Source: Proteobacteria bacterium UBA2996 (lineage in GTDB: Bacteria; Pseudomonadota; Gammaproteobacteria; Arenicellales; UBA868). Taken from it: 13,327 nt of DNA. How positions within the stretch are numbered: position 1 is the stretch's first letter; the number at the start of each line of letters is the position of its first letter. The stretch is taken from the NCBI GenBank assembly GCA_002346525.1, contig DDZY01000225.1, positions 1-13,327 on the forward strand, in the 5' to 3' direction. A program made the position numbers and the translations under genes. Shown in pieces: positions 1-7,155 of the stretch. The notes under the pieces were generated by a model. That model was not told where the DNA came from, ran no database searches, and saw only the letters and a list, made by a program, of their open reading frames with translations.

Positions 1-656
1 TTGTCGCGGTCGAGCAGGGTGGCGAGGAAGGCGAAGGGGCCGTCGGTGTCGAGGCCGGGGGGCGGCACGTGGTCGACGATCAGCTTGAACAGCGGCTGGA
101 GATCGCCTTCGCGCGCGTTCTCGTCCTCGCTCGCATAGCCGTCGCGGCCCGAGGCCCACAGGCTGGGGAATTCGAGCTGCTCGTCGTTCGCGTCGAGATT
201 GGCGAACAGGTCGAACACCTCGTCGAGCACTTCCTGCGGACGCGCATCGGGACGGTCGATCTTGTTGACCACGACGATCGGGCGCAGGCCCAGCGCGAGC
301 GCCTTGCCGAGGACGAACTTGGTCTGCGGCATCGGGCCTTCCGAGGAATCGACCAGAACGATCGCGCCATCCACCATCGACAGGATACGCTCGACCTCGC
401 CGCCGAAGTCGGCGTGGCCAGGGGTGTCGACGATGTTGATGCGGACGCCTTTCCAGATCACCGAGGTCGCCTTGGCGAGAATGGTGATGCCGCGTTCCTT
501 TTCCAGATCGTTGGAATCCATCATGCGTTCGGCGGTCTTTTCGTTCTCGCGGAACGTGCCGGATTGTTTCAGCAATTCATCGACGAGCGTGGTCTTGCCG
601 TGGTCAACGTGGGCGATGATTGCCACGTTTCTCAAGTTTTCTATAGAGGGATGCAT
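1..656 (-). CDS. typA: Translational GTPase TypA/BipA, N-terminal part (cut by window edge)
   Basis: Ribosome-associated GTPase of the EF-G/LepA superfamily, involved in ribosome assembly and translation under stress and cold. Only the first 218 codons are inside the window; the family is about 600 residues long, so the rest lies beyond position 1. Visible: P-loop AHVDHGKTT (residues 15-23), the switch II motif DTPGHADFGGE (77-87), and the base-recognition motif NKID (131-134). The ATG at 656 gives an N-terminus starting MHPSIENLRN, close to the usual start, with an AGG Shine-Dalgarno element about 10 nt upstream and a perfect TATAAT box behind it. From about codon 13 onward the third codon positions are almost all G or C, unlike the neighbouring gene. 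The stretch around residues 92-200 (for example LDANDEQLEFP and NAREGDLQPLF) looks alphaproteobacterial, sphingomonad-like, judged from memory. The family assignment is very secure; the origin of the gene is an inference. Confidence 0.95.
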   Translation of the reverse strand, partial: MHPSIENLRNVAIIAHVDHGKTTLVDELLKQSGTFRENEKTAERMMDSNDLEKERGITILAKATSVIWKGVRINIVDTPGHADFGGEVERILSMVDGAIVLVDSSEGPMPQTKFVLGKALALGLRPIVVVNKIDRPDARPQEVLDEVFDLFANLDANDEQLEFPSLWASGRDGYASEDENAREGDLQPLFKLIVDHVPPPGLDTDGPFAFLATLLDRD

Positions 657-701
657 CCCAGAGGATCCTGAATCAGTGAGTTGGACAGCGCGCGGCGGCG
701 C

Positions 702-707
702 ATTATA
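702..707 (-). promoter_or_regulatory. Candidate -10 box (TATAAT) of the typA promoter
   Basis: A perfect TATAAT on the minus strand lies 46 nt upstream of the typA ATG, in the 65-nt gap between typA and the transporter gene behind it. The best -35 sequence at 16-18 nt is poor, so this may be a weak promoter or one needing an activator. It would let typA be transcribed independently of the upstream gene. Motif seen directly; function inferred. Confidence 0.4.
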
Positions 708-721
708 CCGACAGCGGCAAT

Positions 722-1675
722 TCAGCGAAGCGTCGCTTCGGCTGCCGTGTCCTGACCCTGAACCCGCTCGCGATAGAAAAGATAGATACCCGCACCCACA
801 ATGAGCACCATGCCTGTCGCCTCAAAGGCAGACGGGATATCTCCGAAGACCAGAAAGGCAAGAATCATTACCGCTGCCAAACCGCTGTACTCATAGGGCG
901 AAATGACTGCTGGATCTGCTATTCGATAGGCGCTGTGGAGCAACAGGAAACCCGAAGTGCCGATGAGCGTGATCAACAACAACGGTAGAGTGACGTCGAG
1001 GCTATCTAAGCGCCAGGGATGGGTAAGAAATTCAATTCCGTTGATCCCCAGGGCTGAAAGGGAACCATCACCAAAAAAGAGCCCCATTAATCCGGAGAGC
1101 ACTGTCGTGACCAAATACATCACGATGATCTGCTGATAAACGGTATCGCGCTCAGCGGTTTTCTTGGCGATCATCATCGAAGTGGCGTAAAGCACCGCCA
1201 CCGTGACCGGCAGCAGGTATATCCAGTTGAACGCGCCGGCTTCAGGCCTTGCAACAAAGATCACCCCCGAAAATCCCACCAGCATGGCGGTCCAGCGGCG
1301 TACTCCCACTGAACTACCAAAAACAAATATGGACATGATGGTGATAAAAAAGGGGCTGATGAGAAAAAGCACCGTGGCATTCGCAATCGGCACTTTTGAC
1401 TGAGTGAAATAAAACGCAGCGTAGCCAAAGAAAAAAGCGATTCCCCGATATAGGGACAAACCGGGGTATGCGGTCCACAGCTTAATGGGCTCACCGATGA
1501 CCTTCTGGAAACCCAAAATCAGCAGTATCCCGATAAGAGATCGAAAGAAAAGGATCTGATACAACGAAACATCATCGGAGAGCAGCTTGATGATGACGTC
1601 CTGGACAGAAAAGATCGTCATCGCACTAATGACGAGCAGGATTCCTCGTCCGTTCTGCTGCTGACCCTTTATCAT
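722..1675 (-). CDS. EamA/DMT-family inner-membrane transporter
   Basis: Drug/metabolite transporter superfamily permease of 317 residues, about the normal length for a two-EamA-domain protein with roughly ten membrane helices. Hydrophobic segments alternate regularly along the chain, beginning with GILLVISAMTIFSVQDVIIK and ending with MVLIVGAGIYLFYRE. The two halves show the internal duplication expected of the family, the second running from about residue 145. The conserved stretch AYRIADPAVISPYEYSGL is typical of the EamA branch that includes S-adenosylmethionine-type and uncharacterised metabolite carriers; the substrate cannot be told from sequence. The ATG at 1675 is preferred. An in-frame TTG at 1687 would add four residues (MKKS), and neither has a clear Shine-Dalgarno site. 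The gene is co-directional with typA (65-nt gap) and divergent from the MFS gene. Its GC content is lower than that of typA. Confidence 0.88.
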   Translation of the reverse strand: MIKGQQQNGRGILLVISAMTIFSVQDVIIKLLSDDVSLYQILFFRSLIGILLILGFQKVIGEPIKLWTAYPGLSLYRGIAFFFGYAAFYFTQSKVPIANATVLFLISPFFITIMSIFVFGSSVGVRRWTAMLVGFSGVIFVARPEAGAFNWIYLLPVTVAVLYATSMMIAKKTAERDTVYQQIIVMYLVTTVLSGLMGLFFGDGSLSALGINGIEFLTHPWRLDSLDVTLPLLLITLIGTSGFLLLHSAYRIADPAVISPYEYSGLAAVMILAFLVFGDIPSAFEATGMVLIVGAGIYLFYRERVQGQDTAAEATLR

Positions 1676-1708
1676 TGATTTTTTCAAGCCGTATCGTCTT
1701 CGGACGGC

Positions 1709-1731
1709 ATTCTAGGGATTTCCCTATCCCT
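1709..1731 (-). promoter_or_regulatory. Candidate -10 box overlapping an inverted repeat, upstream of the EamA gene
   Basis: On the minus strand TAGAAT (1709-1714, five of six matches to TATAAT) abuts an inverted repeat, AGGGAT (1714-1719) and ATCCCT (1726-1731) with a 6-nt loop. It is 34 nt from the chosen ATG of the EamA gene. A dyad overlapping a -10 box is a common operator layout, but no good -35 is present and no regulator is known. Seen: the motifs. Inferred: the role. Confidence 0.25.
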
Positions 1732-1814
1732 TCGGTTAACAATGTCGCGATAGTGGAAACCAAGGTCGTCCCAGACTGATAGGAGAACGAGTGGCCCCAA
1801 ACCGACGATCAACG

Positions 1815-1851
1815 CTTTGCTGCAAAGAAAAGCATTATCGAGCTCAAGCTC
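1815..1851. other. Two short palindromes in the divergent intergenic region
   Basis: The gap between the EamA gene and the MFS gene holds no convincing gene. Inside it are CTTTG-CTG-CAAAG (1815-1827) and GAGCT-CA-AGCTC (1840-1851), two perfect dyads 12 nt apart. They could be operator half-sites controlling one or both divergent genes. Short palindromes of this size also arise by chance. I see no terminator or RNA gene in this gap. Confidence 0.2.
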
Positions 1852-1956
1852 CTGTGATATCGTCCGCTTCCCCGAATCGGGTACCTGATCGACAGTCAGG
1901 CCGCCTTCCGCTAAACACACTTCAGCCGGTCTTTAGTACCCAGAGCCTGATCACTT

Positions 1957-3216
1957 GTGAAAAAGTCTCTCGCCGCCTATCGACAACTCTTCGTCATCAA
2001 CGGTCGTCTCGTGGTCTTCAGTTTCCTGATGACCTTCTACTCAAGTTTTGGCCAGACTTACTTCATCGGGGTGTTCGGACCACAAATTCAGGCCGAGTTC
2101 GACCTGAGCCATACGCTCTGGGGCAGCATCTACCTTGCCGGCACACTGGGAAGTGCGCTCTTGATGCCGTTCACCGGAGCCCTGATTGATCGATTCTCGC
2201 TCTCAGGCTATTCGATCGCGGTCGCGTTCGGCCTGCTCGCAGCCTGCGCCTGTATTTCTCTGGCATCGGGTCCGATCATGCTCGTGGTCGCCATATTTCT
2301 TTTGCGACAATCCGGACAGGGGTTGGCATCGCATGTCTCGATTACCAGCATGGCGCGGTATTTTGATCGGGAGCGCGGCCGCGCCATCGCGGTCGCCTCA
2401 CTGGGATACAGCGTTGGTGAAGCGGTACTGCCCTTTTTGGCGGTGGTCCTCATCGCCGTCATCGGCTGGCGCTGGACATACGCCAGCGCCGCGATTCTGG
2501 TGGGAGTAACCTTGATTCCGGCAACGGTCTGGCTGCTGAGTAACCATCACCGCTTTCATCGTCGGTATCTCAGTCAGCTGTCTTCCCAGGGAGACTCTGC
2601 GGCCTCGAATGTGGTTTCGTGGACCAGGGGGCAAGTGCTCCGCGACGTCAGGTTCTATGTCATGGCCCCCGGCATACTGTCCTCACCCATGATCGTGACC
2701 GCTTTCTTTTTTCATCATCTAAATGTCGCCGAAGCCAAGGGCTGGTCCGGTGAATGGGTCACCGGGGCTTATATCTTTTATGCCCTGGCAGGAATCATTA
2801 CTGTCCTCCTTGCAGGACCACTGATCGATCGCTTCCGTGCCCAGCGCGTGATTCAGATTATGTTGATTCCGCTGATTGGTGCGTGTTTCATGCTCGCAAC
2901 AGCCGATCGGGCTTTCTGGGTGATTCCCTATATGATCATGATGGGCCTGCACACGGGGCTCATCCACACCTCAGCCTCGGCCCTGTGGGCGGAGCTTTAT
3001 GGACCGCAACACCTTGGTGCCATCAAAAGCCTCTATCTGGCCCTGATGGTTTTCGCCTCAGCAGTGGGCCCGGTGTTCATGGGGATGCTGATGGACGCCG
3101 GACTTGGCATCCATCAGGTCTGCAGCCTCTTTGGCGGATTCATCGCGCTGGGCGCCGTACTGATCGTGCTGGCCCTGCGCATGAAGCCCGCCCCACCTCA
3201 AATTTTTACAGCTTGA
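1957..3216 (+). CDS. Major facilitator superfamily (MFS) transporter
   Basis: Inner-membrane secondary transporter of 419 residues with the twelve-helix, two-bundle pattern of the family. The loop 2-3 signature appears as GALIDRFSLSGY (residues 74-85) and is repeated in the second half as GPLIDRFRAQRV (287-298), reflecting the internal duplication. A hydrophilic central loop runs over about 196-228. RYFDRERGRAIAVASLGYS (134-152) precedes helix 5, as in the OFA/monocarboxylate-like MFS branch; the substrate is unknown. The start is a GTG at 1957. No ATG upstream fits, and the next in-frame ATG would remove part of helix 1. No strong Shine-Dalgarno is visible. It is the first gene of a tight plus-strand cluster: srkA begins 5 nt after its stop, suggesting co-transcription. 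Confidence 0.88.
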   Translation: MKKSLAAYRQLFVINGRLVVFSFLMTFYSSFGQTYFIGVFGPQIQAEFDLSHTLWGSIYLAGTLGSALLMPFTGALIDRFSLSGYSIAVAFGLLAACACISLASGPIMLVVAIFLLRQSGQGLASHVSITSMARYFDRERGRAIAVASLGYSVGEAVLPFLAVVLIAVIGWRWTYASAAILVGVTLIPATVWLLSNHHRFHRRYLSQLSSQGDSAASNVVSWTRGQVLRDVRFYVMAPGILSSPMIVTAFFFHHLNVAEAKGWSGEWVTGAYIFYALAGIITVLLAGPLIDRFRAQRVIQIMLIPLIGACFMLATADRAFWVIPYMIMMGLHTGLIHTSASALWAELYGPQHLGAIKSLYLALMVFASAVGPVFMGMLMDAGLGIHQVCSLFGGFIALGAVLIVLALRMKPAPPQIFTA

Positions 3217-3221
3217 AAACC

Positions 3222-4229
3222 ATGACAGACACCGGCACCTCCGTGACAGCGTATGAAGGACTCGGGCCCGAAGCAGTGCTCTCCGCCGTCGACAACGAGG
3301 GATTTCAATGTGACGGGCGGTTGCTCGAGATGAATAGTTTTGAGAATCGCGTCTATCAGTTAGGTATCGAGGATGACGGCATGCTTATCGCCAAGTTTTA
3401 CCGCCCCGACCGTTGGAGCGATGCCGCCATCTTGGAGGAGCACGCCTTTGCCCTGGACCTTGCCGCACAAGACATCGACCTGGTGCCGCCTCTTGCCGAT
3501 AGCAGCGGCAGCACGCTGCGTGCGTTTGGGTCATACCGCTTTGCCCTCTTTGAGCGACGCGGGGGACGATCTCCTGATTTTGAAGATGCCGAGCAGCTTC
3601 GTCAGTTAGGCCGCTTCATCGGGCGTCTACACGCTATCGGCAATAAAGAACGCTATCAGCACCGGCCGACCCTCAACGTCACGACTTTTGGCAGCGACTG
3701 TGCCCGCTTTCTGCTTGAACATGATTTCATTCCCGCCGAACTGATTCCCGCCTATGAGTCGCTGACTCAGGACCTGATTCAGCGAGTGACCTGGTGCTAT
3801 GAACGCTGCCCTGATCTCAAATTGATCCGCACCCACGGCGACTGCCATCGCGGCAACATTCTCTGGACGGATGAGGGCCCGCATATGGTGGATCTGGACG
3901 ATTCACGCATGGCGCCGGCGGTGCAGGATCTGTGGATGTTTCTTTCGGGCGGGCGGGAAGACTGTGAACAGACCCTGCATGTTCTGCTTGAGGGGTACAC
4001 GCTCTTTATGGACTTTGACCCCGCAGAGCTCAACCTCATTGAAGCGCTTCGTACGCTTCGCCTGATGCACTACTTTGCCTGGATAGCGAAACGCTGGAGC
4101 GATCCGGCCTTTCCCCGGGCGTTCCCATGGTTTAATACCTCCCGCAGTTGGGAGCAGCATATTCTCGACCTGCGTGAGCAGGCAGCGCTGATGGATGAGC
4201 CACCCCTCACCTGGCAAGCGTTAGGATAA
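3222..4229 (+). CDS. srkA: Stress response serine/threonine protein kinase SrkA (YihE)
   Basis: Cytoplasmic APH-fold protein kinase. In Escherichia coli SrkA phosphorylates protein substrates and protects cells from stress-induced death. This copy has 335 residues against 328 in E. coli. Family motifs are easy to see: NSFENRVYQLG near the N-terminus, AKFYRPDRWSDAAILEEHAF with the ATP-contacting lysine and glutamate, the catalytic loop HGDCHRGNILW (205-215, catalytic Asp207), the metal-binding segment VDLDDSR (223-229), and the C-terminal FAWIAKRWSDPAFPRAFPW block. The ATG at 3222 is 5 nt after the MFS stop; an in-frame GTG at 3243 is a possible alternative. In enterobacteria srkA usually precedes dsbA; here it sits between a transporter and an ABC exporter, so the usual partner is absent. 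Assignment is strong; the stress role is taken from the family. Confidence 0.95.
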   Translation: MTDTGTSVTAYEGLGPEAVLSAVDNEGFQCDGRLLEMNSFENRVYQLGIEDDGMLIAKFYRPDRWSDAAILEEHAFALDLAAQDIDLVPPLADSSGSTLRAFGSYRFALFERRGGRSPDFEDAEQLRQLGRFIGRLHAIGNKERYQHRPTLNVTTFGSDCARFLLEHDFIPAELIPAYESLTQDLIQRVTWCYERCPDLKLIRTHGDCHRGNILWTDEGPHMVDLDDSRMAPAVQDLWMFLSGGREDCEQTLHVLLEGYTLFMDFDPAELNLIEALRTLRLMHYFAWIAKRWSDPAFPRAFPWFNTSRSWEQHILDLREQAALMDEPPLTWQALG

Positions 4230-4240
4230 ACCCGCTTTTA

Positions 4241-6124
4241 ATGAAGGCGACCCATCGGCCCCCTTGGTTGTTTCCTCTATCTAACATTATGGATCCGGTT
4301 CCGCCCTCAAATTCCCTCAGGACCTTCGCGACCCTGCTGCCTTTTCTGTGGCCACAAGGCCGGCCTGATCTTAAAGCGAGGGTGCTCCTTGCCCTTTTAA
4401 GCCTCGTACTGGCCAAAGCGGCGAACGTCATGGTGCCGCTCGTTCTGGGCGACGCTGTCGACCGACTGGATAATCTCGATAATGAAACCCACCTGTGGCT
4501 GGGTATCCCGCTCGCGGTGATCCTCGCCTATGGGGTCTTTCGGTTATCGTCTCTCGCGCTAAACGAGGTACGTGATGCGCTCTTTGCCCGGGTGGCCCAG
4601 CATGCCGTGCGGGCGCTGGCACTGAGAGTGTTCGAACACCTTCATTCGCTCTCGATCCGTTTTCATCTTTCCCGTAAAACCGGCGCACTCAACCGCTTTA
4701 TCGATCGGGGCACGAACAGCGTCCATTTTCTGCTGTCGTTTGTCGCCTTCAATGTGGTTCCCACCGTCATCGAACTGCTGCTGATCGGTGGGATACTCTG
4801 GGCGCTTTTCGGCTTTGTCTACACGGTGATCACGATCGTCACTATCGCGCTGTATGTTTGGCTAACTTTTGTGATCACCACCTGGCGGATCCGCATCCGC
4901 CGCGATATGAATGACGCCGAAAATGACATCGGCAGTCGAACCGTGGATTCGCTACTCAACTTTGAGACGGTCCGCTACTTCAACAACGAATCTCACGAAA
5001 TCGCCCGTCTGGATGAAGCGCTGGCGGATTACGAAAAGGCCGCCGTGCGCACGCGGGAAAGTCTTTCGCTGTTGAACGTGGCACAGGCGGGTGTCGTGAC
5101 GCTCGGTGTGACACTGATGCTGGTGATTGCCGCCTTTGATATCCGCAACGGAGCCATGACCGTGGGTGATTTCGTCGTGGTCAATACCTACCTGCTGCAG
5201 GTCGCGATCCCGCTCAATATTCTGGGTACGGTGTACCGCGAAATTCGCCAGTCCATGGTGGATATGGAGAACCTCTTTGCGCTGATGGATGAAAAAACCG
5301 ACGTGGCCGACGCACCCAACGCGGAAACCCTGCGTCATGAAGGCGGTGTCATCGAGTTTCAGGGCGTTAATTTCAGTTACGAAACTGACCGTACCATTCT
5401 GAAAGACATCAGCCTGGTGGTGGATGCGGGAACCACCACCGCCATTGTCGGCTACACGGGATCAGGCAAGTCCACCATCAGCCGGCTTTTGCTGCGCTTT
5501 TATGATCCGCAAGCCGGACGTATTCTGATTGACGGCCAGGACCTTCGAGAACTCACCCAGCATTCCCTTCGTGAAGCGATAGGGGTAGTTCCCCAGGACA
5601 CCGTGCTCTTTAACGATACGATTTACTACAACATCGCCTACGGCAATCCCAAGGCGGATGAAGATCAAGTGTTGGCTGCGGCCAAAGCGGCACAACTCGA
5701 TCGCTTTATCCAGCGCCTGCCAGAGCGTTATCAAACGCTCGTGGGTGAGCGTGGCCTTAAACTCTCAGGCGGAGAGAAACAACGGGTCGCTATCGCGAGG
5801 GCACTCTTGCGTGCTCCCGAGATTTTCTTTTTCGATGAAGCGACTTCCTCCCTCGACAGTACGACAGAACGTGAAATCCAGAGCAACTTTGCCCAAATCT
5901 CCAAAGGAAAAACCTCTCTGGTGATCGCGCATCGTCTGTCAACCATCGTCGATGCTGACCAGATCCTGGTTCTTGCGGACGGGACGATTATTGAGCGCGG
6001 CACTCACCCGACATTGCTCGCCGAGAATGGCCTCTACGCAACGCTTTGGCGCGAGCAGCAAAAAGAAGAGCGCGAGATGCCCAGTCAGCCCTTCCCAGCG
6101 CCTTTGTCGCCTGATCTCGCATGA
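4241..6124 (+). CDS. Atm1/ABCB7-type half-ABC exporter (fused membrane and ATPase domains)
   Basis: Inner-membrane homodimeric exporter of 627 residues, one membrane domain (about 50-340) followed by one ATPase domain (about 375-605). It belongs to the Atm1/ABCB7/HMT1 group, which moves glutathione-linked compounds; Novosphingobium NaAtm1 exports glutathione-metal or conjugate forms, and mitochondrial Atm1 supports cytosolic iron-sulfur assembly. Group hallmarks seen: WRIRIRRDMND and LLNFETVRYFNNE in the membrane domain, the region lining the glutathione site. ATPase motifs: Walker A GYTGSGKST (404-412), signature LSGGE (508-512), Walker B FFFDEATSSLD (Asp532, Glu533), switch His564. All catalytic residues are present. 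The start could be ATG 4241 or the in-frame ATG 4289 (611 residues); homologues usually have only a short N-terminal lead. It lies 11 nt after srkA and overlaps the next gene by 4 nt (ATGA). The cargo in this organism is unknown. Confidence 0.93.
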   Translation: MKATHRPPWLFPLSNIMDPVPPSNSLRTFATLLPFLWPQGRPDLKARVLLALLSLVLAKAANVMVPLVLGDAVDRLDNLDNETHLWLGIPLAVILAYGVFRLSSLALNEVRDALFARVAQHAVRALALRVFEHLHSLSIRFHLSRKTGALNRFIDRGTNSVHFLLSFVAFNVVPTVIELLLIGGILWALFGFVYTVITIVTIALYVWLTFVITTWRIRIRRDMNDAENDIGSRTVDSLLNFETVRYFNNESHEIARLDEALADYEKAAVRTRESLSLLNVAQAGVVTLGVTLMLVIAAFDIRNGAMTVGDFVVVNTYLLQVAIPLNILGTVYREIRQSMVDMENLFALMDEKTDVADAPNAETLRHEGGVIEFQGVNFSYETDRTILKDISLVVDAGTTTAIVGYTGSGKSTISRLLLRFYDPQAGRILIDGQDLRELTQHSLREAIGVVPQDTVLFNDTIYYNIAYGNPKADEDQVLAAAKAAQLDRFIQRLPERYQTLVGERGLKLSGGEKQRVAIARALLRAPEIFFFDEATSSLDSTTEREIQSNFAQISKGKTSLVIAHRLSTIVDADQILVLADGTIIERGTHPTLLAENGLYATLWREQQKEEREMPSQPFPAPLSPDLA

Positions 6125-7152
6125 GTAGCCACTCGGATCTTAATATCAGTCGTCTGCAGCGGTATCTGTCGCAGACCGTTCCGGATATCGGCACTATTCA
6201 ATCAGCAGAAAAGTTCGCTGGCGGCCAGTCCAATCCCACCTACCGGCTGGACTGCGAAGGTCAGGACTATGTGCTGCGCAGCAAGCCGCCCGGCAAACTC
6301 CTGAAGTCAGCGCATGCCGTGGAGAGGGAATTCCGCGTTATGGGCGCACTTGCAGGCTCGCAGGTCCCAGTACCTGCGGTGTTCCATCTATGCGAAGACC
6401 TCGACGTGATCGGTTCCATTTTCTTCATAATGAGTTATGAGAATGGTTCGATCTTCTGGGACCCTGCCCTGCCCGAATTGAAAACTTGTGAGCGGGTCTC
6501 GCTATATGAAGATGAAATTCGTGTGTTGGCCGCGCTGCACTCGATCGATCCTGCCCGTATCGGGCTTGCGGACTTCGGCCGGCCGGGCAACTACTTCGAA
6601 CGCCAGATTAAGCGTTGGACAGATCAGTATCGTGCCAGCGAAACCGGATCTATCGACGCGATGGAGTCATTGATGCAGTGGCTCAGTCAGGAAATGCCGG
6701 ACGACGACGGGCAAAGCGCGCTGATTCACGGCGACTACCGGCTGGACAACCTCATCATGATGCCCGACAGCACCCGGATCCAGGCCGTGATCGATTGGGA
6801 ACTTTCGACTCTCGGTCACCCGCTCGCGGATCTGGCTTACTTCTGCATGTGTCTGCGCATGCCTCACCATGAACAGATCCGGGGGCTCGCGGGAGTCGAT
6901 CGGTCAACTCTGGGCATCCCGCCGGAGGCCGACCTGGTCCGTCAGTACTGCACTCTTCGGGGCATCCAGCCGATCAGCCAATGGCCATTTTATCTTGCCT
7001 TCAGTTTTTTCAGACTGGCAGCGATCTGCCAAGGCGTCCTCAAGCGGGCACTGGACGGTAATGCTTCCAGCGAACAGGCACATAAGGTCGGCGCGTTGAC
7101 TCCGTTGCTGGCTGAACTCGGATTGGATATCGCAATGAACGGAGAGGAGTAA
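6121..7152 (+). CDS. Phosphotransferase family protein, ACAD10/11 kinase-domain type (LvaA-like)
   Basis: APH-fold small-molecule kinase of 343 residues, matching the stand-alone form of the N-terminal kinase domain of animal ACAD10/ACAD11. Seen: glycine-rich FAGGQSNPTYRL (32-43), YVLRSKPPGKLLKSAHAVER with the nucleotide-binding lysine region, catalytic loop HGDYRLDN (203-210, catalytic Asp205), and the metal-binding IDWE (Asp225). The following ELSTLGHPLADLAYF block is typical of this subgroup. In Pseudomonas putida the relative LvaA phosphorylates 4-hydroxyvaleryl-CoA. A comparable role on a 4-hydroxyacyl-CoA is inferred here from the acyl-CoA dehydrogenase two genes downstream. Its ATG overlaps the exporter stop (ATGA) with no evident Shine-Dalgarno site, so translation is probably coupled. 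This protein is distinct in sequence from the SrkA kinase in the same cluster. Confidence 0.88.
   Translation: MSSHSDLNISRLQRYLSQTVPDIGTIQSAEKFAGGQSNPTYRLDCEGQDYVLRSKPPGKLLKSAHAVEREFRVMGALAGSQVPVPAVFHLCEDLDVIGSIFFIMSYENGSIFWDPALPELKTCERVSLYEDEIRVLAALHSIDPARIGLADFGRPGNYFERQIKRWTDQYRASETGSIDAMESLMQWLSQEMPDDDGQSALIHGDYRLDNLIMMPDSTRIQAVIDWELSTLGHPLADLAYFCMCLRMPHHEQIRGLAGVDRSTLGIPPEADLVRQYCTLRGIQPISQWPFYLAFSFFRLAAICQGVLKRALDGNASSEQAHKVGALTPLLAELGLDIAMNGEE
7141..7149 (+). promoter_or_regulatory. Shine-Dalgarno site fixing the GTG start of the quinone oxidoreductase gene
   Basis: GGAGAGGAG lies inside the last codons of the phosphotransferase gene, 6 nt before the GTG at 7156. Its strength and spacing support the GTG as the true start, since no in-frame ATG is near. 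Confidence 0.65.
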
Positions 7153-7155
7153 TCT

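Noticed and set aside
69..671. A 200-codon plus-strand open frame across typA
   Set aside because: It is antisense to a clear TypA coding region; long antisense frames are expected where third codon positions are GC-rich.
724..743. Palindrome CGAAGCG-T-CGCTTCG at the end of the EamA gene, as a possible terminator
   Set aside because: It lies within the last codons, has an unrealistically small loop and lacks a T-tract on the minus strand.
1684..1920. A 78-codon minus-strand open frame ending right at the TTG before the EamA gene
   Set aside because: No recognisable domain and no Shine-Dalgarno site; its overlap with the EamA start looks accidental. It probably only covers the divergent regulatory gap.
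2754..3221. A 5' extension of the srkA frame inside the MFS gene
   Set aside because: This stretch is a shadow of the MFS gene. Protein similarity to SrkA begins only near the ATG at 3222.
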